Assembly: GCF_016495405.1 (NCBI RefSeq)
Contig: NZ_CP044522.1
Coordinates: 3,519,638-3,583,637 of the forward strand
Source of the DNA: Cobetia sp. cqz5-12
Lineage (GTDB): Bacteria > Pseudomonadota > Gammaproteobacteria > Pseudomonadales > Halomonadaceae
DNA: 64,000 bases
Reading direction: 5' to 3'
Position 1 is the stretch's first letter. Every line of letters begins with the position of its first letter. The notes under the pieces are model-generated. The model was not told the DNA's origin, made no database searches, and saw only the letters and a list, made by a program, of their open reading frames with translations. The position numbers and the translations under genes were made by a program. Shown in pieces: positions 29,305-39,330 of this stretch.

Positions 29305-29359
29305 GCCGGCCTCTCGGATCATCACTGCCAGGCCGGCAGCCTCGGATCATCAATGTCAG
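29305..29359 (+). repeat. Two imperfect 27-28-bp direct repeats after the phosphatase gene
   Basis: The core CTCGGATCATCACTGCCAG at 29313-29331 recurs as CTCGGATCATCAATGTCAG at 29341-29359, and each copy is preceded by GCCGGC. The repeats lie in the short gap between the convergent phosphatase and dprA genes. Confidence 0.7.
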
Positions 29360-29382
29360 AACGGCGACCTTGGCTCAGAACC

Positions 29383-30663
29383 TCAGAGCCGTTTCCAGCC
29401 ACCCGGCGCCTGCATGACTCGCCCCTCGAGCTCCAGTTCCAGCAACTGCATGCTCAGCTCGCTGACCGAGGTGCCACTCAGCTCGACCAGCTTGTCCAGC
29501 GCCAGCGGCACCGCCCCCAGAAAGCACAACGGTGCCGCCTCCTGACTGACAGGGGGTGTGGCTGCCTGCGAGACTGGCATCTCGAGCGATGGTAGGGACA
29601 GTGACGATGCAGCGTCGCGGGTAGCTGAACGAGTGACTAAACGAGAGGTTGAGAGAGAGCCCGTAGAGACGGCAGCGGATTGTCTGGATGACGTCACCCG
29701 GGCCTGCGTTGATGGCGGCTCGGTCGAGTGAGCCGGCAGCAGATGCTCGAGCTCCGCCAGCATGTCATCGACATGGCGTACCAGCGTCGCCCCCTGACGG
29801 ATCAACTCCAGACAACCGCTGGAGGCGATGTCATCGATGCGTCCCGGCAGCGCGAACACCTCGCGATTCTGCTCCATCGCCAACCGGGCGCTGACCAGCG
29901 AGCCACTGCGCAGCGTGGCTTCGACCACTAGCACGCCAAGTGACAGGCCAGTGATCAGCCGATTGCGGCGTGGGAAATGACGCGCATGCGCGCCGGTGCC
30001 AGGCGGGTGCTCCGAGAGCAGCAGGCCGCCGCCCTCCAACAACCGTTGGCGAAGGTGATGATGCTGAGCGGGATAGACCACATCGACCCCACAGCCAAGC
30101 ACCGCCAGCGTCGAGGGACTGGCCGCATAGTCGTGCGCACCGAGACGCGCTGATGCCGTCAGGGCCCCCTGATGCGCCGCGGCATCGACCCCCAGCGCCA
30201 GCCCACTGGCGACACTCCAGCCACGAGAGACCAGCTCAGCCGCGAAGTCATGCGCATGCCGCAGGCCTGCCTGGCGCGCCTTGCGCGCGCCGACGATAGC
30301 CAGCATGGGCAACTCAAGCAGCGACTGCCGCCCCAGCGCCCAGAGCGCCAACGGCGGGTCCGGCAGGGTATCAAGCATGGCGGGCCACTCGGGGTCAGCG
30401 GGGGTGAGCAGATGATAGCCCTGTGCCGGCGCATGCCAGGCAAGGTCTGTCATCACCTGCTGATAGAGCGGCGAGGATTCGGGACGCTCGCACCACAGGC
30501 GCAGCGGTGCCGCGAGGCGTGGCGGCAATACGGCCAGCCAGCCCTGCGGCCAGTCGGCCCGCTCACGCAGCTTGGCCGCGGTATGCGTGCCAAAGCCCGG
30601 CAGGCGCGCCAGAAAGACGAAATCCGCCCGCGAGGGGCCGCGTTGTTCGACATCGATCGACAC
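29383..30663 (-). CDS. dprA: DNA-processing protein DprA
   Basis: DprA binds incoming single-stranded DNA during natural transformation and loads RecA; it also occurs in non-competent species. The 426-residue product has an N-terminal SAM/HhH-like part (LPGFGTHTAAKLRERA). The Rossmann-fold domain runs from about residue 118: IVGARKARQAG (a variant of the usual GSR motif), SGLALGVDAAAHQGAL, LAVLGCGVDVVYP, SEHPPGT, FPRRNRLITGLS and ALPG. A Ser/Thr-rich linker of about 70 residues follows, then a C-terminal winged-helix. The linker is longer than usual. In many relatives dprA lies between lysM and tsaC; here the phosphatase gene is inserted between dprA and tsaC. Confidence 0.94.
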   Translation of the reverse strand: MSIDVEQRGPSRADFVFLARLPGFGTHTAAKLRERADWPQGWLAVLPPRLAAPLRLWCERPESSPLYQQVMTDLAWHAPAQGYHLLTPADPEWPAMLDTLPDPPLALWALGRQSLLELPMLAIVGARKARQAGLRHAHDFAAELVSRGWSVASGLALGVDAAAHQGALTASARLGAHDYAASPSTLAVLGCGVDVVYPAQHHHLRQRLLEGGGLLLSEHPPGTGAHARHFPRRNRLITGLSLGVLVVEATLRSGSLVSARLAMEQNREVFALPGRIDDIASSGCLELIRQGATLVRHVDDMLAELEHLLPAHSTEPPSTQARVTSSRQSAAVSTGSLSTSRLVTRSATRDAASSLSLPSLEMPVSQAATPPVSQEAAPLCFLGAVPLALDKLVELSGTSVSELSMQLLELELEGRVMQAPGGWKRL

Positions 30664-30764
30664 GCCACACCTCCCGAGCGGATTATTGACTCACCCTGGT
30701 TGTTCACTTCAGCACGACGAGGTATTCCCCATGCCGAAGCTTGCGAGTGACAGGGAGCTTTCGA

Positions 30765-31817
30765 TCAGCCGTGGGGCTCCAGCAACTTGTCACCGACGCT
30801 CAAGGGACGTGCTGCCTGCATCACCAGCGCGTAGCTGACCTTGTCGTAGATGCGAAATACCATCACCAGGCCACCTTCCTCACCGGGCAGGGTAATCGGC
30901 TCACCGGTGACGGGGTCGGTGATCGTCTCGCCACGGCGCTCGATACCGAAGACGTACCCCGGCTGGATACCTTCACGACTGCCGCGATTGAGCGCCACGA
31001 TGTCATTGCGACCGATGTTGCGCAGCCCATCGGGGGCCGCGAGGATGACGCCACCCACATCTTCTTCGGGCGGCTGGGGCTGGAAGCTGGTGGTGATCGC
31101 ACCACCGTCCGCCGGCAGCAACAGATCACCATTGAGAATCTCGCGATTGGCCGACAGCACACGCAGCACGCCGATATCCCCTTCGCGACGCTCAAGCTTG
31201 ATGTCGCCGATGCTGATCATCTCCAGCCCCAGAAACTCCTGAGTGTCCGGGTCCAGATAGCGCTGCCCCTTGCGGTAGACGCTGTAGGTGTCATTGGAGG
31301 ACCAGTTGCCACGGGCGTAGATGGTATCGCCGGCACCGCTGATCAGGCGGGTGTCATCCCCGGCCACGATATAGGGCGCATCGGTGAGCAACGCCGGGTC
31401 AATCACGCGATGCTCTTTCAAAAAGGCCGAGATCTTCTCCAGCGGAATCGGTGGCACCGCCTCGCGCTTGGGAATCTTGCGAATCTGGGGAGACAGCTTG
31501 ACGACACCGCCCTGGCCGCGCTCCAGGCGTAGACGTGGCTCGCCATTCTCGTAGTAGAGCGAGATGCGATCGCCCGGATAGATCAGGTGCGGATTCTTTA
31601 TCTGCGGATTGGCGCGCCAGACTTCCGGCCACAGCCAGGGCTCACGCAGAAAACGCCCGGAGATGTCCCAGAGCGTATCGCCACGCACCACCACGTAGGT
31701 GGAAGGTACGTCATCACGCACGGTTGCTGCCTGTGCCAGCGACATCCCTGCGCTTGCCCCCAGCGTCGCCATGCCGAGGAGTGCCGTAAAGACGGCATTG
31801 CCGACCAGTCGTTTCAT
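30765..31817 (-). CDS. LysM-domain secreted protein
   Basis: The 350-residue product has a signal peptide (cleavage likely after AQA, near residue 30). One LysM peptidoglycan-binding domain follows (about residues 39-88: STYVVVRGDTLWDISGRFL, then WLWPEVWRANPQIKNPHLIYPGD). The large C-terminal beta-rich region is of unknown function and is conserved in proteins encoded beside dprA and def. ATG 31817 follows AGGA with good spacing; an in-frame ATG at 31823 is close, and one at 31889 is unlikely. It lies upstream of dprA on the same strand, divergent from def. A cell-envelope role is inferred from the LysM domain only. Confidence 0.9.
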   Translation of the reverse strand: MKRLVGNAVFTALLGMATLGASAGMSLAQAATVRDDVPSTYVVVRGDTLWDISGRFLREPWLWPEVWRANPQIKNPHLIYPGDRISLYYENGEPRLRLERGQGGVVKLSPQIRKIPKREAVPPIPLEKISAFLKEHRVIDPALLTDAPYIVAGDDTRLISGAGDTIYARGNWSSNDTYSVYRKGQRYLDPDTQEFLGLEMISIGDIKLERREGDIGVLRVLSANREILNGDLLLPADGGAITTSFQPQPPEEDVGGVILAAPDGLRNIGRNDIVALNRGSREGIQPGYVFGIERRGETITDPVTGEPITLPGEEGGLVMVFRIYDKVSYALVMQAARPLSVGDKLLEPHG

Positions 31818-32072
31818 GCCCATTCCTGCGTCCCTTGCGTTATTGCCACCCATCGCTCGGTGGTGATGGTCTTGTTCTGAACTCCGCACCGCGCAGACCC
31901 GCTCTGCCCCGCGCCTGGTGGCTGCTGACCCCTGTCCATCGCCATGTCAGATCAATCCTGACTATTGCCGCGATAGTAGCAGCATTGACGGCATTCGGTT
32001 CCGTTCCTCGCTTGCGCACACTACAATATCAGGCAAATCCTTTCTGACAGCACAACGGTAATTACACCAGCC

Positions 32073-32582
32073 ATGGCCAAACGCGAAATCCTTGAATTCC
32101 CTGATGAGCGTCTGCGCAACGTTGCCGCCCCGATCGACACGATCGACGCCGAGCTGCAGACCCTGATCGACGACATGATCGAGACCATGTATGACGCCCG
32201 CGGCATCGGCCTCGCCGCGTCACAGGTCGACGAGCATCGCCGTCTCATCGTCATCGACGTCAGCGAAGATCAGTCCCAGCCGCTGGTGCTGATCAACCCG
32301 GAATACACCCCGATCGGTGATGAACAGCAACCGATGCAGGAAGGCTGCCTGTCGATTCCTGAATATTATGCCGAAGTCCCGCGCTATCTGAAGGTACGGC
32401 TCAAGGCTCAGGACCGCAACGGCGATGCCTACGAACTGGAAGCCGATGGCCTGCTGGCACATTGCATCCAGCACGAGCACGACCACCTGCAAGGCAAGCT
32501 GTTCGTCGACTACCTCTCCCCGCTCAAGCGTGATCGGGTGATGAAGAAGATGCAGAAGCGTCACAAGCTGCAAGAAGCCTGA
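32073..32582 (+). CDS. def: Peptide deformylase
   Basis: Def removes the N-formyl group from new proteins and uses Fe(II) or another divalent metal. The 169-residue product has all three motifs: GIGLAASQ (44-51), EGCLSIP (Cys92 as metal ligand) and QHEHDHLQG (His134, Glu135, His138). It is divergent from the LysM gene and precedes fmt, the enzyme that adds the formyl group. A strong hairpin after def suggests fmt-rsmB are partly separate. A TACAAT -10-like hexamer lies at 32022-32027, but without a good -35. Confidence 0.97.
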   Translation: MAKREILEFPDERLRNVAAPIDTIDAELQTLIDDMIETMYDARGIGLAASQVDEHRRLIVIDVSEDQSQPLVLINPEYTPIGDEQQPMQEGCLSIPEYYAEVPRYLKVRLKAQDRNGDAYELEADGLLAHCIQHEHDHLQGKLFVDYLSPLKRDRVMKKMQKRHKLQEA

Positions 32583-32627
32583 TCCCTCACGCTCGGCCAC
32601 ACGGCCGATATTGAGCGCATGGCGGCA

Positions 32628-32667
32628 CCGCACGAAGGCCGAGGGCATCCCCTCGGCCTTCGTGCGG
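32628..32667 (+). terminator. 18-bp perfect hairpin after def
   Basis: CCGCACGAAGGCCGAGGG (32628-32645) pairs exactly with 32650-32667 around CATC. No T-run follows. Probable terminator or mRNA-end stabiliser between def and fmt. Confidence 0.65.
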
Positions 32668-32767
32668 TTACTGGTCCATCAGCCGCTCCTGTCGCGCTGG
32701 CCGTCCTGCCGCAACCGTCAGCACCTTGAGCACGGCCGCCTCCGTGCTCCTACATGAGTCATAGCAC

Positions 32768-33772
32768 ATGTCGAAAGCCCTGCGCATCGCCTTTGCCGGC
32801 ACCCCCGATTTCGCCGCCGAGTGTCTGTCCGCCCTGCTGGGCAGTCGCCACGAGATCATCAGTGTCCACACCCAGCCTGACCGCCCCTCCGGGCGTGGTC
32901 GCAAGCTGACCCCCGGCCCCGTCAAGCAGCTGGCACTCCAGCACGATATCCCTGTCCATCAGCCGCTCAACTTCAAGGACGAGGCCGATCGTCAGATTCT
33001 GCGCGACCTCGACGCCGACATCATGGTGGTGGTGGCCTACGGACTGATCCTGCCGCAGGCGGTGCTCGATATCCCGCGCCTGGGCTGTCTGAACATCCAC
33101 GCCTCTCTGCTGCCGCGCTGGCGCGGTGCCGCGCCGATCCAGCGTGCCATCGAAGCCGGTGACAGCGAATCCGGCGTCACCATCATGCAGATGGATGCCG
33201 GTCTGGATACCGGTGACATGCTGCTGATCCGCCGCACCCCGATCACCGCCAGCACCACCGGTGGCGAGCTTCACGATGCGCTGGCGGCCCAGGGCGGCGA
33301 GGCCATCGTGACGGCTCTCGACGCCATCGCCGCAGGCGACCTGCCCGCGACCCGCCAGCCGGAAGACGGCGTGACCTACGCCGCCAAGCTCTCCAAGGCC
33401 GAGGCCGAACTCGACTTCACCCGCCCTGCCGCCGAGCTGGACGCGCGCATCCGCGCCTTCAATCCGTGGCCGGTGGCCTGGACACGCCTTGCGGGCGAGC
33501 CGCTGCGCCTGTGGATGTCCCGCACCGGCGAGCGACGCCTCACCGACTGCGTGGCGCCCGGCACCCTGCTGGCACCCAGCAAGGATTGCCTGCGCATCGC
33601 CTGCGGCGATGGCCATGAGGTGCTCGAGATCACTCGCGCCCAGTTGCCCGGCGCCAAGCCGCTGTCCGTCAAGGACCTGCTCAATTCCCGTGCTGCGCGC
33701 TTCCCCGAGGGCCTCGTCCTCGGCGCAGATCACGCCCCTGATACCGATTTCCAGACCGAGACTTCCGCATGA
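32768..33772 (+). CDS. fmt: Methionyl-tRNA formyltransferase
   Basis: Fmt formylates the initiator Met-tRNA using 10-formyltetrahydrofolate. The 334-residue product has the N-terminal formyltransferase domain with FAGTPDFAAECL, NIHASLLPRWRGAAPIQRAI (Asn and His catalytic) and MDAGLDTGDML, and the C-terminal OB-like domain. The ATG has only a weak ribosome site, but the start matches the family (KALRIAFAGTPDF). It overlaps rsmB by ATGA. Confidence 0.97.
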   Translation: MSKALRIAFAGTPDFAAECLSALLGSRHEIISVHTQPDRPSGRGRKLTPGPVKQLALQHDIPVHQPLNFKDEADRQILRDLDADIMVVVAYGLILPQAVLDIPRLGCLNIHASLLPRWRGAAPIQRAIEAGDSESGVTIMQMDAGLDTGDMLLIRRTPITASTTGGELHDALAAQGGEAIVTALDAIAAGDLPATRQPEDGVTYAAKLSKAEAELDFTRPAAELDARIRAFNPWPVAWTRLAGEPLRLWMSRTGERRLTDCVAPGTLLAPSKDCLRIACGDGHEVLEITRAQLPGAKPLSVKDLLNSRAARFPEGLVLGADHAPDTDFQTETSA

Positions 33773-35220
33773 GCCAGTCAGACAACCCGTCCTCCAAGGG
33801 CAACGGCAAGAAGCGCAACTCCCTGCCGCCGGCCCGCAGCAAGGGCGGCGCTCACAAGCATGGCGGCGCCCGTCGCAAGCCTGACAATGCACCGGCCTCG
33901 CCGGGCGCTGCGGTGCGTGTCGCGGCTGCGCGCACGCTGGCCCCGGTGCTGGCCGCGCGTACCTCGCTGAACCTGGACAGCCTGCCGTCCGGCGTCGCCG
34001 GGCGTGACCAGGGCCTCTACAAGGCACTGTGCTTCGGCGTCTGCCGTCAGTTGCCGCGTCTGGATGCCTTGGCGGGCAAGCTGCTGAAGTCGTCCTTCAA
34101 GTCGCAGGATCAGGACATCCACGCCCTGCTGCTGCTCGGCCTCTATCAGCTGCTGTACATGCGCATCGCCCCGCACGCCGCCGTCGGTGAGACCGCTGGC
34201 GCCGCCCGTGGCCTCGGCAAGGGCTGGGCCACCGGCGTGCTCAACGCCTGTCTGCGTCGTTTCCAGCGTGAGCAGGAAGCGCTGGAAGCCGAGGTCGACA
34301 AGGACCCCGCCGTCGCTCTGTCCCATCCCCAGTGGCTGCTGGATACCTTCCAGCGCAACTGGCCGGACGACTGGCAGGCCATCGCCGAGGCCAACAATGC
34401 CCAGGCGCCGATGACCTTGCGCGTCAATGTCTCCGCCATCAGCCGCGACGACTACCTCGCCCAGCTGGCGGAAGCCGAGATCGAAGGCGTAGCCTGCCCC
34501 TTCGCCGAGCACGGCATCACCCTGACCAGCGCCTGCGACGTCAGCGCCCTGCCGGGCTTCGAGGAAGGCCTGGTCAGTGTGCAGGATGAAGCGGCACAGC
34601 TGGCCGGTCAGCTGCTGGCACCGGCCGTGACGGCCATCAACGCCGAGGGTGAAGGCGTGCGCCTGCTGGATGCCTGCACCGCGCCGGGCGGCAAGCTGGC
34701 GGACATGCTGGAGCGCTTCCCGGGCCTGGACGCCACCGCCATCGACATCGACGGCGAGCGCCTCGAGCGCGTGGAAGAGACGCTGGAGCGTCTGGAGCTG
34801 GGTGCCGGCGTCGTGTGTGCCGATGCCAGCGAACGCGACTGGTGGGACGGCGAAGCCTTCGACGTCATCCTGCTCGACGCGCCCTGCTCCGGCAGTGGCG
34901 TCATCCGTCGTCACCCGGACATCAAGCTGCTGCGTCGCCCGAATGACATCGGCGATCTGGCACGCCTGCAGGGCAAGCTACTGGCCAATCTGTGGGGCAT
35001 GCTCAAGCCCGGCGGCACCCTGGTCTACGGCACCTGCTCCATCATCACCCAGGAAAACGCCCGCGTGATGGACCGCTTCCTGGCCGCGACGCCGGACGCC
35101 AAGGCCGAGACCATCAAGGCCGACTGGGGCCGTGTCTCCGGTGCTGGCCGCCAGATGCTGCCACAGGTCAATGGTCACGACGGCTTCTACCTAGCCCACA
35201 TCACCAAGGCCAGCGCCTGA
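33769..35220 (+). CDS. rsmB: 16S rRNA (cytosine-967-C5)-methyltransferase RsmB
   Basis: RsmB methylates C967 of 16S rRNA. The 483-residue product has a basic, low-complexity N-terminal extension of about 45 residues (Lys/Arg/Gly/Ser-rich) not seen in E. coli. The NusB-like RNA-binding domain runs from about 48 to 180, then the SAM-binding domain: DACTAPGGKLADMLE, the catalytic pair DAPCSGSG and YGTCSI. It overlaps fmt by 4 bases. A hairpin separates it from trkA. Confidence 0.96.
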   Translation: MSQSDNPSSKGNGKKRNSLPPARSKGGAHKHGGARRKPDNAPASPGAAVRVAAARTLAPVLAARTSLNLDSLPSGVAGRDQGLYKALCFGVCRQLPRLDALAGKLLKSSFKSQDQDIHALLLLGLYQLLYMRIAPHAAVGETAGAARGLGKGWATGVLNACLRRFQREQEALEAEVDKDPAVALSHPQWLLDTFQRNWPDDWQAIAEANNAQAPMTLRVNVSAISRDDYLAQLAEAEIEGVACPFAEHGITLTSACDVSALPGFEEGLVSVQDEAAQLAGQLLAPAVTAINAEGEGVRLLDACTAPGGKLADMLERFPGLDATAIDIDGERLERVEETLERLELGAGVVCADASERDWWDGEAFDVILLDAPCSGSGVIRRHPDIKLLRRPNDIGDLARLQGKLLANLWGMLKPGGTLVYGTCSIITQENARVMDRFLAATPDAKAETIKADWGRVSGAGRQMLPQVNGHDGFYLAHITKASA

Positions 35221-35290
35221 TCACAGCCAGGTGAGCCGTGTCGGCGCGACGTCCGTGATGACATGAGATGCCACGCCTGACATTCCCGGA

Positions 35291-35321
35291 CAGCCGCGCC
35301 CCGACTCTCGGGGCGCGGCTG
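35291..35321 (+). terminator. Stem-loop after rsmB
   Basis: CAGCCGCGCCCCGA pairs with the complementary run ending at 35321 around a short loop, followed by a pyrimidine stretch (TCTTCC). Likely terminator before trkA. Confidence 0.6.
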
Positions 35322-35380
35322 TCTTCCGTCCTGGCACTGGTTTATCCTGTGCCGACTGAGCAACAGCGGACGAGCCGGAC

Positions 35381-36754
35381 ATGAAAATCATCATTCTGGG
35401 CGCAGGTCAGGTTGGCGGAACGCTCGCCGAACACCTGGCCCATGAAGAAAATGACATCACGGTGGTGGATACCGACAGCGAACGGCTGCGCGAGCTGCAC
35501 AACCGACTCGACATCCGCACGGTCACGGGGCCGGCGAGCTATCCGCAGATCCTGCGGCAGGCGGGTGGCGAGGATGCCGACATGTTGATCGCGGTGACCA
35601 ACTCTGACGAGGTCAACATGATCGCCTGTCAGATCGCCCACAGCCTGTTCCACACGCCGACCAAGATCGCGCGCGTGCGCTCGACCGCCTATCTGACCCG
35701 CAAGGGCCTGTTCTCGCATGACGCCATCCCGGTCGACGTGCTGATCAGCCCCGAGCAGGTGGTGACGGACCACATCCGCCGCCTGATCGAATATCCCGGC
35801 GCCCTGCAGGTACTCGACTTCGCCAATGGCGTCGCCCAGCTGGTCGCGGTGAAGGCCTATTACGGCGGGCCACTGGTCGGTCAGGAGCTCGGTTTCCTGC
35901 GTCGCCATATGCCCAACGTGGATACCCGCGTCGCCGCCATCTATCGTCGCAACCGCCCGATCATCCCGCGCGGTGACACCGTGATCGAAGCCGATGATGA
36001 AGTCTTCTTCATCGCGGCACGCAAGGACATCCGTACCGTGATGGGCGAGCTGCGACGCGTCGATCGCAACTTCCGCCGTGTGGTGATCGCCGGTGGCGGC
36101 CATATCGGTGAGCGTCTGGCCGAGACGCTGGAGCACAGTCATCAGGTCAAGATCATCGAGCACTCGCTGGCGCGTTGCACCGACCTCTCCGAGCGCCTCG
36201 ATCGCACCGTGGTCCTGCACGGCAGCGCCACCTCCAAGCGTCTGTTGCTGGAGGAGAACATCGAGGATTGCGACATCTTCTGCGCGCTGACCAACGACGA
36301 CGAGGTCAACATCATGTCGTCGATGCTGGCCAAGCGACTCGGCGCCAAGAAGGTGCTGACGCTGATCAACAACGCAGCCTACGTGGACCTGGTGCAGGGC
36401 GGCGAGATCGACATCGCCATCTCGCCCCAGCAGGCAACCATCGGCGGCCTGCTGACCCACGTGCGCAAGGGCGACATCGTCAATGTCCACTCGCTGCGCC
36501 GTGGTGCGGCGGAGGCCATCGAGGCCATCGCCCACGGCGATGAGCGCTCCTCCAAGGTGGTAGGCCGACGCATCGAGGATATCAACCTGCCGGAGGGCAC
36601 CACCATCGGTGCCGTGGTACGCGGCAAGGAAGTGCTGGTGGCGCATCATGACCTGGTGGTGGAATCCAACGATCACGTCATCCTGTTCGTGGTCGACAAG
36701 CGTCGCATCCGCGAGGTGGAGCGTCTGTTCCAGGTCGGGTTGACCTTCTTCTGA
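35381..36754 (+). CDS. trkA: Trk potassium uptake protein TrkA
   Basis: TrkA is the cytoplasmic NAD(H)-binding regulator that gates the TrkH potassium channel. The 457-residue product has two RCK units, each with a Rossmann motif: [15 protein letters not shown] at residues 4-18 and [13 protein letters not shown] near 236. Each is followed by a TrkA_C domain. Length equals E. coli TrkA (458). trkH follows 94 bases downstream on the same strand. Potassium uptake matters for the osmotic adaptation expected of a halophile. Confidence 0.97.
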   Translation: MKIIILGAGQVGGTLAEHLAHEENDITVVDTDSERLRELHNRLDIRTVTGPASYPQILRQAGGEDADMLIAVTNSDEVNMIACQIAHSLFHTPTKIARVRSTAYLTRKGLFSHDAIPVDVLISPEQVVTDHIRRLIEYPGALQVLDFANGVAQLVAVKAYYGGPLVGQELGFLRRHMPNVDTRVAAIYRRNRPIIPRGDTVIEADDEVFFIAARKDIRTVMGELRRVDRNFRRVVIAGGGHIGERLAETLEHSHQVKIIEHSLARCTDLSERLDRTVVLHGSATSKRLLLEENIEDCDIFCALTNDDEVNIMSSMLAKRLGAKKVLTLINNAAYVDLVQGGEIDIAISPQQATIGGLLTHVRKGDIVNVHSLRRGAAEAIEAIAHGDERSSKVVGRRIEDINLPEGTTIGAVVRGKEVLVAHHDLVVESNDHVILFVVDKRRIREVERLFQVGLTFF

Positions 36755-36848
36755 TGCCGGCCTCCATGACTTCCGCCCCCCGCTCGCGCCCGCCCCGAAC
36801 ATCATTCGGCGGCTTCGCCACCCTGCGCCTCTCCCGGGGAGGCGCCGC

Positions 36849-38297
36849 ATGAGTCTACGCGTGATCTCTCGCATCCTCGGTATCCTGCTGATGCTGTTCA
36901 GCCTGACGCTGGTGCCGCCGATGCTGATCTCGAGGGTCTTCGAGGACGACACCCTGAGTGCCTTCGCCGTGGCGATGGGCATCACCCTGCTGACCGGTTT
37001 CGCGCTGTTCTACCCCAATCGGCACGCCCGCAAGGAGCTGCGCAACCGCGATGGCTTCCTGATCACGGTGCTGTTCTGGACCGTGCTGGGCGCCTTCGGC
37101 TCGCTGCCCTTCCTGCTCGCCGAAGACCCGAACCTGACCATCATCGATGCCATGTTCGAGTCGTTCTCGGGGCTCACCACTACCGGCGCCACGGTGATGA
37201 CGGGGCTCGATCTGCTGCCCCACTCCATCCTCTACTACCGCCAGCAGCTGCAATGGCTGGGCGGCATGGGGATCGTGGTGCTGGCGGTGGCGATCCTGCC
37301 GACACTCGGCATCGGCGGCATGCAGCTCTACCGCACCGAGATTCCCGGCCCGCTGAAGGATTCCAAGCTGACGCCGCGCATCACCGAGACGGCCAAGGCG
37401 CTGTGGTACATCTACGCTGCGCTGACGCTGGTGTGCTTCGCCAGTTACTGGGCGGCCGGCATGAGCTGGTTCGATGCTCTGGGCCACAGCTTCTCGACCG
37501 TCGCGGTCGGTGGCTTCTCGACTCACGACGCCAGCATCGGCTACTTCGATTCAGCCAGCATCGAGATGATCTGCGTGTTCTTCATGGTGGTGTCCTCGAT
37601 CAGCTTCGGCCTGCACTTCGCCGCCTGGCGCGAGGGCCGCATCAGCCATTATCTGCGTGATCCGGAGACACGCTTCTTCCTGATCCTGCTGCTGATCCTG
37701 ACCTGCGTCACCATCGCCGGCCTGCTGCTCACCGGCAGCTACGATGACAGCAAGGCACTGCGCCACGGCCTGTTCGAGGCCGTCTCGGTAGCCACCACCA
37801 CCGGCTTCGGCGTCGCCGATTTCACCGGCTGGCCGGGCGTCTTGCCGATGATGCTGTTCATCGCCGCCTTCATCGGCGCCTGCTCCGGGTCCGCCGGTGG
37901 CGGCATGAAGGTCATCCGCATCCTGCTGATCCTCAAGCAGGGCGTGCGCGAGATCCATCGTCTGATCCACCCCAATGCCATCCTGTCAGTCAAGGTCGGC
38001 AAGATGCGCATCTCCGAGGGCGTGGCTGAAGCGGTGTGGGGCTTCTTCTCCGTCTACCTGATGCTGTTCGTGCTGATGATGCTGGGCATGCTCGCCACCG
38101 GGCTTGACCAGGTGACGGCGTGGTCAGCGGTCGGCTCGGCGCTCAACAATCTGGGGCCGGGGCTGGGTGAGGTCGCGACCCACTATGGCGATATCCCGGG
38201 GGCCGCCAAGGGCATCCTGATTCTCGCCATGCTGCTGGGACGTCTGGAGATCTTCACCATCCTGGTGCTGTTCACGCCGGCCTTCTGGCGGCGCTGA
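36849..38297 (+). CDS. trkH: Trk potassium transporter membrane subunit TrkH
   Basis: TrkH is the pore-forming subunit of the Trk system. The 482-residue product has the four-repeat M1-P-M2 fold with the selectivity-loop glycines visible: SGLTTTGATVM near residue 105, FSTVAVGGFSTHD near 217, VATTTGFGVAD near 315 and LNNLGPGLGE near 436. The hinge segment CSGSAGGGMKV lies near 345. RBS GGGGAGG lies before ATG 36849. Co-transcribed with trkA and closed by a hairpin. Confidence 0.96.
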   Translation: MSLRVISRILGILLMLFSLTLVPPMLISRVFEDDTLSAFAVAMGITLLTGFALFYPNRHARKELRNRDGFLITVLFWTVLGAFGSLPFLLAEDPNLTIIDAMFESFSGLTTTGATVMTGLDLLPHSILYYRQQLQWLGGMGIVVLAVAILPTLGIGGMQLYRTEIPGPLKDSKLTPRITETAKALWYIYAALTLVCFASYWAAGMSWFDALGHSFSTVAVGGFSTHDASIGYFDSASIEMICVFFMVVSSISFGLHFAAWREGRISHYLRDPETRFFLILLLILTCVTIAGLLLTGSYDDSKALRHGLFEAVSVATTTGFGVADFTGWPGVLPMMLFIAAFIGACSGSAGGGMKVIRILLILKQGVREIHRLIHPNAILSVKVGKMRISEGVAEAVWGFFSVYLMLFVLMMLGMLATGLDQVTAWSAVGSALNNLGPGLGEVATHYGDIPGAAKGILILAMLLGRLEIFTILVLFTPAFWRR

Positions 38298-38346
38298 CAG
38301 CCGCGCTGATAACCCCCAACGCGCCGAGAGCATCACCTTGAACGCA

Positions 38347-38382
38347 AACGCCCCCGCCGGAGGACTCCGACGGGGGCGTTTC
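38347..38382. terminator. Terminator between convergent trkH and DTW genes
   Basis: AAACGCCCCCG (38347-38357) pairs with CGGGGGCGTTT (38372-38382), with CCGGAG/CTCCG pairing inside. A and T flanks are short (three bases each). Confidence 0.75.
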
Positions 38383-38397
38383 GTTGTGGCGCTTCGA

Positions 38398-39309
38398 CTA
38401 TGACTCGCCGCTAGTGGCGTCACGGCGCGCCAGCAGGCGGCGCATCGGCGCGGTCGGCTCCAGCACGTAGTGGATGCGGCTGGCACGATAGCAATCGTTG
38501 AAGGCATCGAAGTAGTCATCCAGCACGCTGGCCGCGTTCTCTTCCCCCGCCTGACGCAGCAGCTCCGCCGCCACTTCCGCCGTGCACAGGTGCGCCTCGG
38601 AGGCAGGCTTGCGCAGGTGATAGCGGGTCAGGCGCTGAGTATGCAGCGGCAATACCGGCAGGCCGTCCAGATAGGGGCTCTTGCGGAAGATGCGCCGCGC
38701 CTGACGCCAGGTGCCATCGAGCAGGATGAACACCGGAATGCGCGCCTCACCGCTGGCGGTATGGGTCGCCACATCGGCGCCGACGCCGGCGATGGCGTTC
38801 ACGTCGACCACGCGATCGGCGTAGTCAGGCTGGTCGTCCGGGAAGATGATGAAGGGCTGATAGCGCTCATCTTCCAGCAGCGCCAGCAGGCGCGGGTCCG
38901 GCTCGACGCGATACCAGCTGAAGACCTCGGTGCCCGCCAGCACGTCCGTGATCAGGCGTCCGGTATTGGTCGGCTTGTAGTGCTCCAGCGGATGCGTGAT
39001 CAGCCAGAACTTGATCCGCGACTCGGCAGTCACCTGATACGGGCACAGGCAATTGAGCCTGGGCAGGCGGCACGCCTCACAGCGAATCACCTGACTGCCG
39101 CGCGCCTTGAACTCGCGGCGCGGGTGCCGCCCGTGCCACGCCTCCGGCTCGCCACTGGGCAGCGTGGTGATGCCACTGCCTTCGCCTGGCGCGACGGTGT
39201 CGATTGCCACAGCGTCGCCATCGGTGCTGGAGGCGACAGCGGAAGCAGAGTGAGGCGCACAGGCGGCGATATCGTCGCCATCAGCCGGCGGGGGGCGGGA
39301 ATCACACAT
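38398..39309 (-). CDS. DTW domain protein, probable tRNA-uridine aminocarboxypropyltransferase
   Basis: DTW-domain proteins such as E. coli TapT (YfiP) transfer the aminocarboxypropyl group of SAM to uridine 47 in tRNA (acp3U). The 303-residue product has the zinc-like cysteine group RCEACRLPRLNCLCP (near residues 76-90), LITHPLEHYKPTNTGRL (near 104-120), the signature LLDGTWRQARRI (near 197-208) and YHLRKP (near 230). The first 60 residues are a poorly conserved acidic extension, so the true start could be further in. Its promoter appears to lie inside the terminator hairpin of the upstream BASS gene. Confidence 0.88.
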   Translation of the reverse strand: MCDSRPPPADGDDIAACAPHSASAVASSTDGDAVAIDTVAPGEGSGITTLPSGEPEAWHGRHPRREFKARGSQVIRCEACRLPRLNCLCPYQVTAESRIKFWLITHPLEHYKPTNTGRLITDVLAGTEVFSWYRVEPDPRLLALLEDERYQPFIIFPDDQPDYADRVVDVNAIAGVGADVATHTASGEARIPVFILLDGTWRQARRIFRKSPYLDGLPVLPLHTQRLTRYHLRKPASEAHLCTAEVAAELLRQAGEENAASVLDDYFDAFNDCYRASRIHYVLEPTAPMRRLLARRDATSGES

Positions 39310-39330
39310 GATGAGCAGTCAGAACCAAAG

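Noticed and set aside
31985..32027. TTGACG ... TACAAT as a def promoter
   Set aside because: The two hexamers are 31 bases apart, far outside working spacing; only the -10-like element was mentioned under def.
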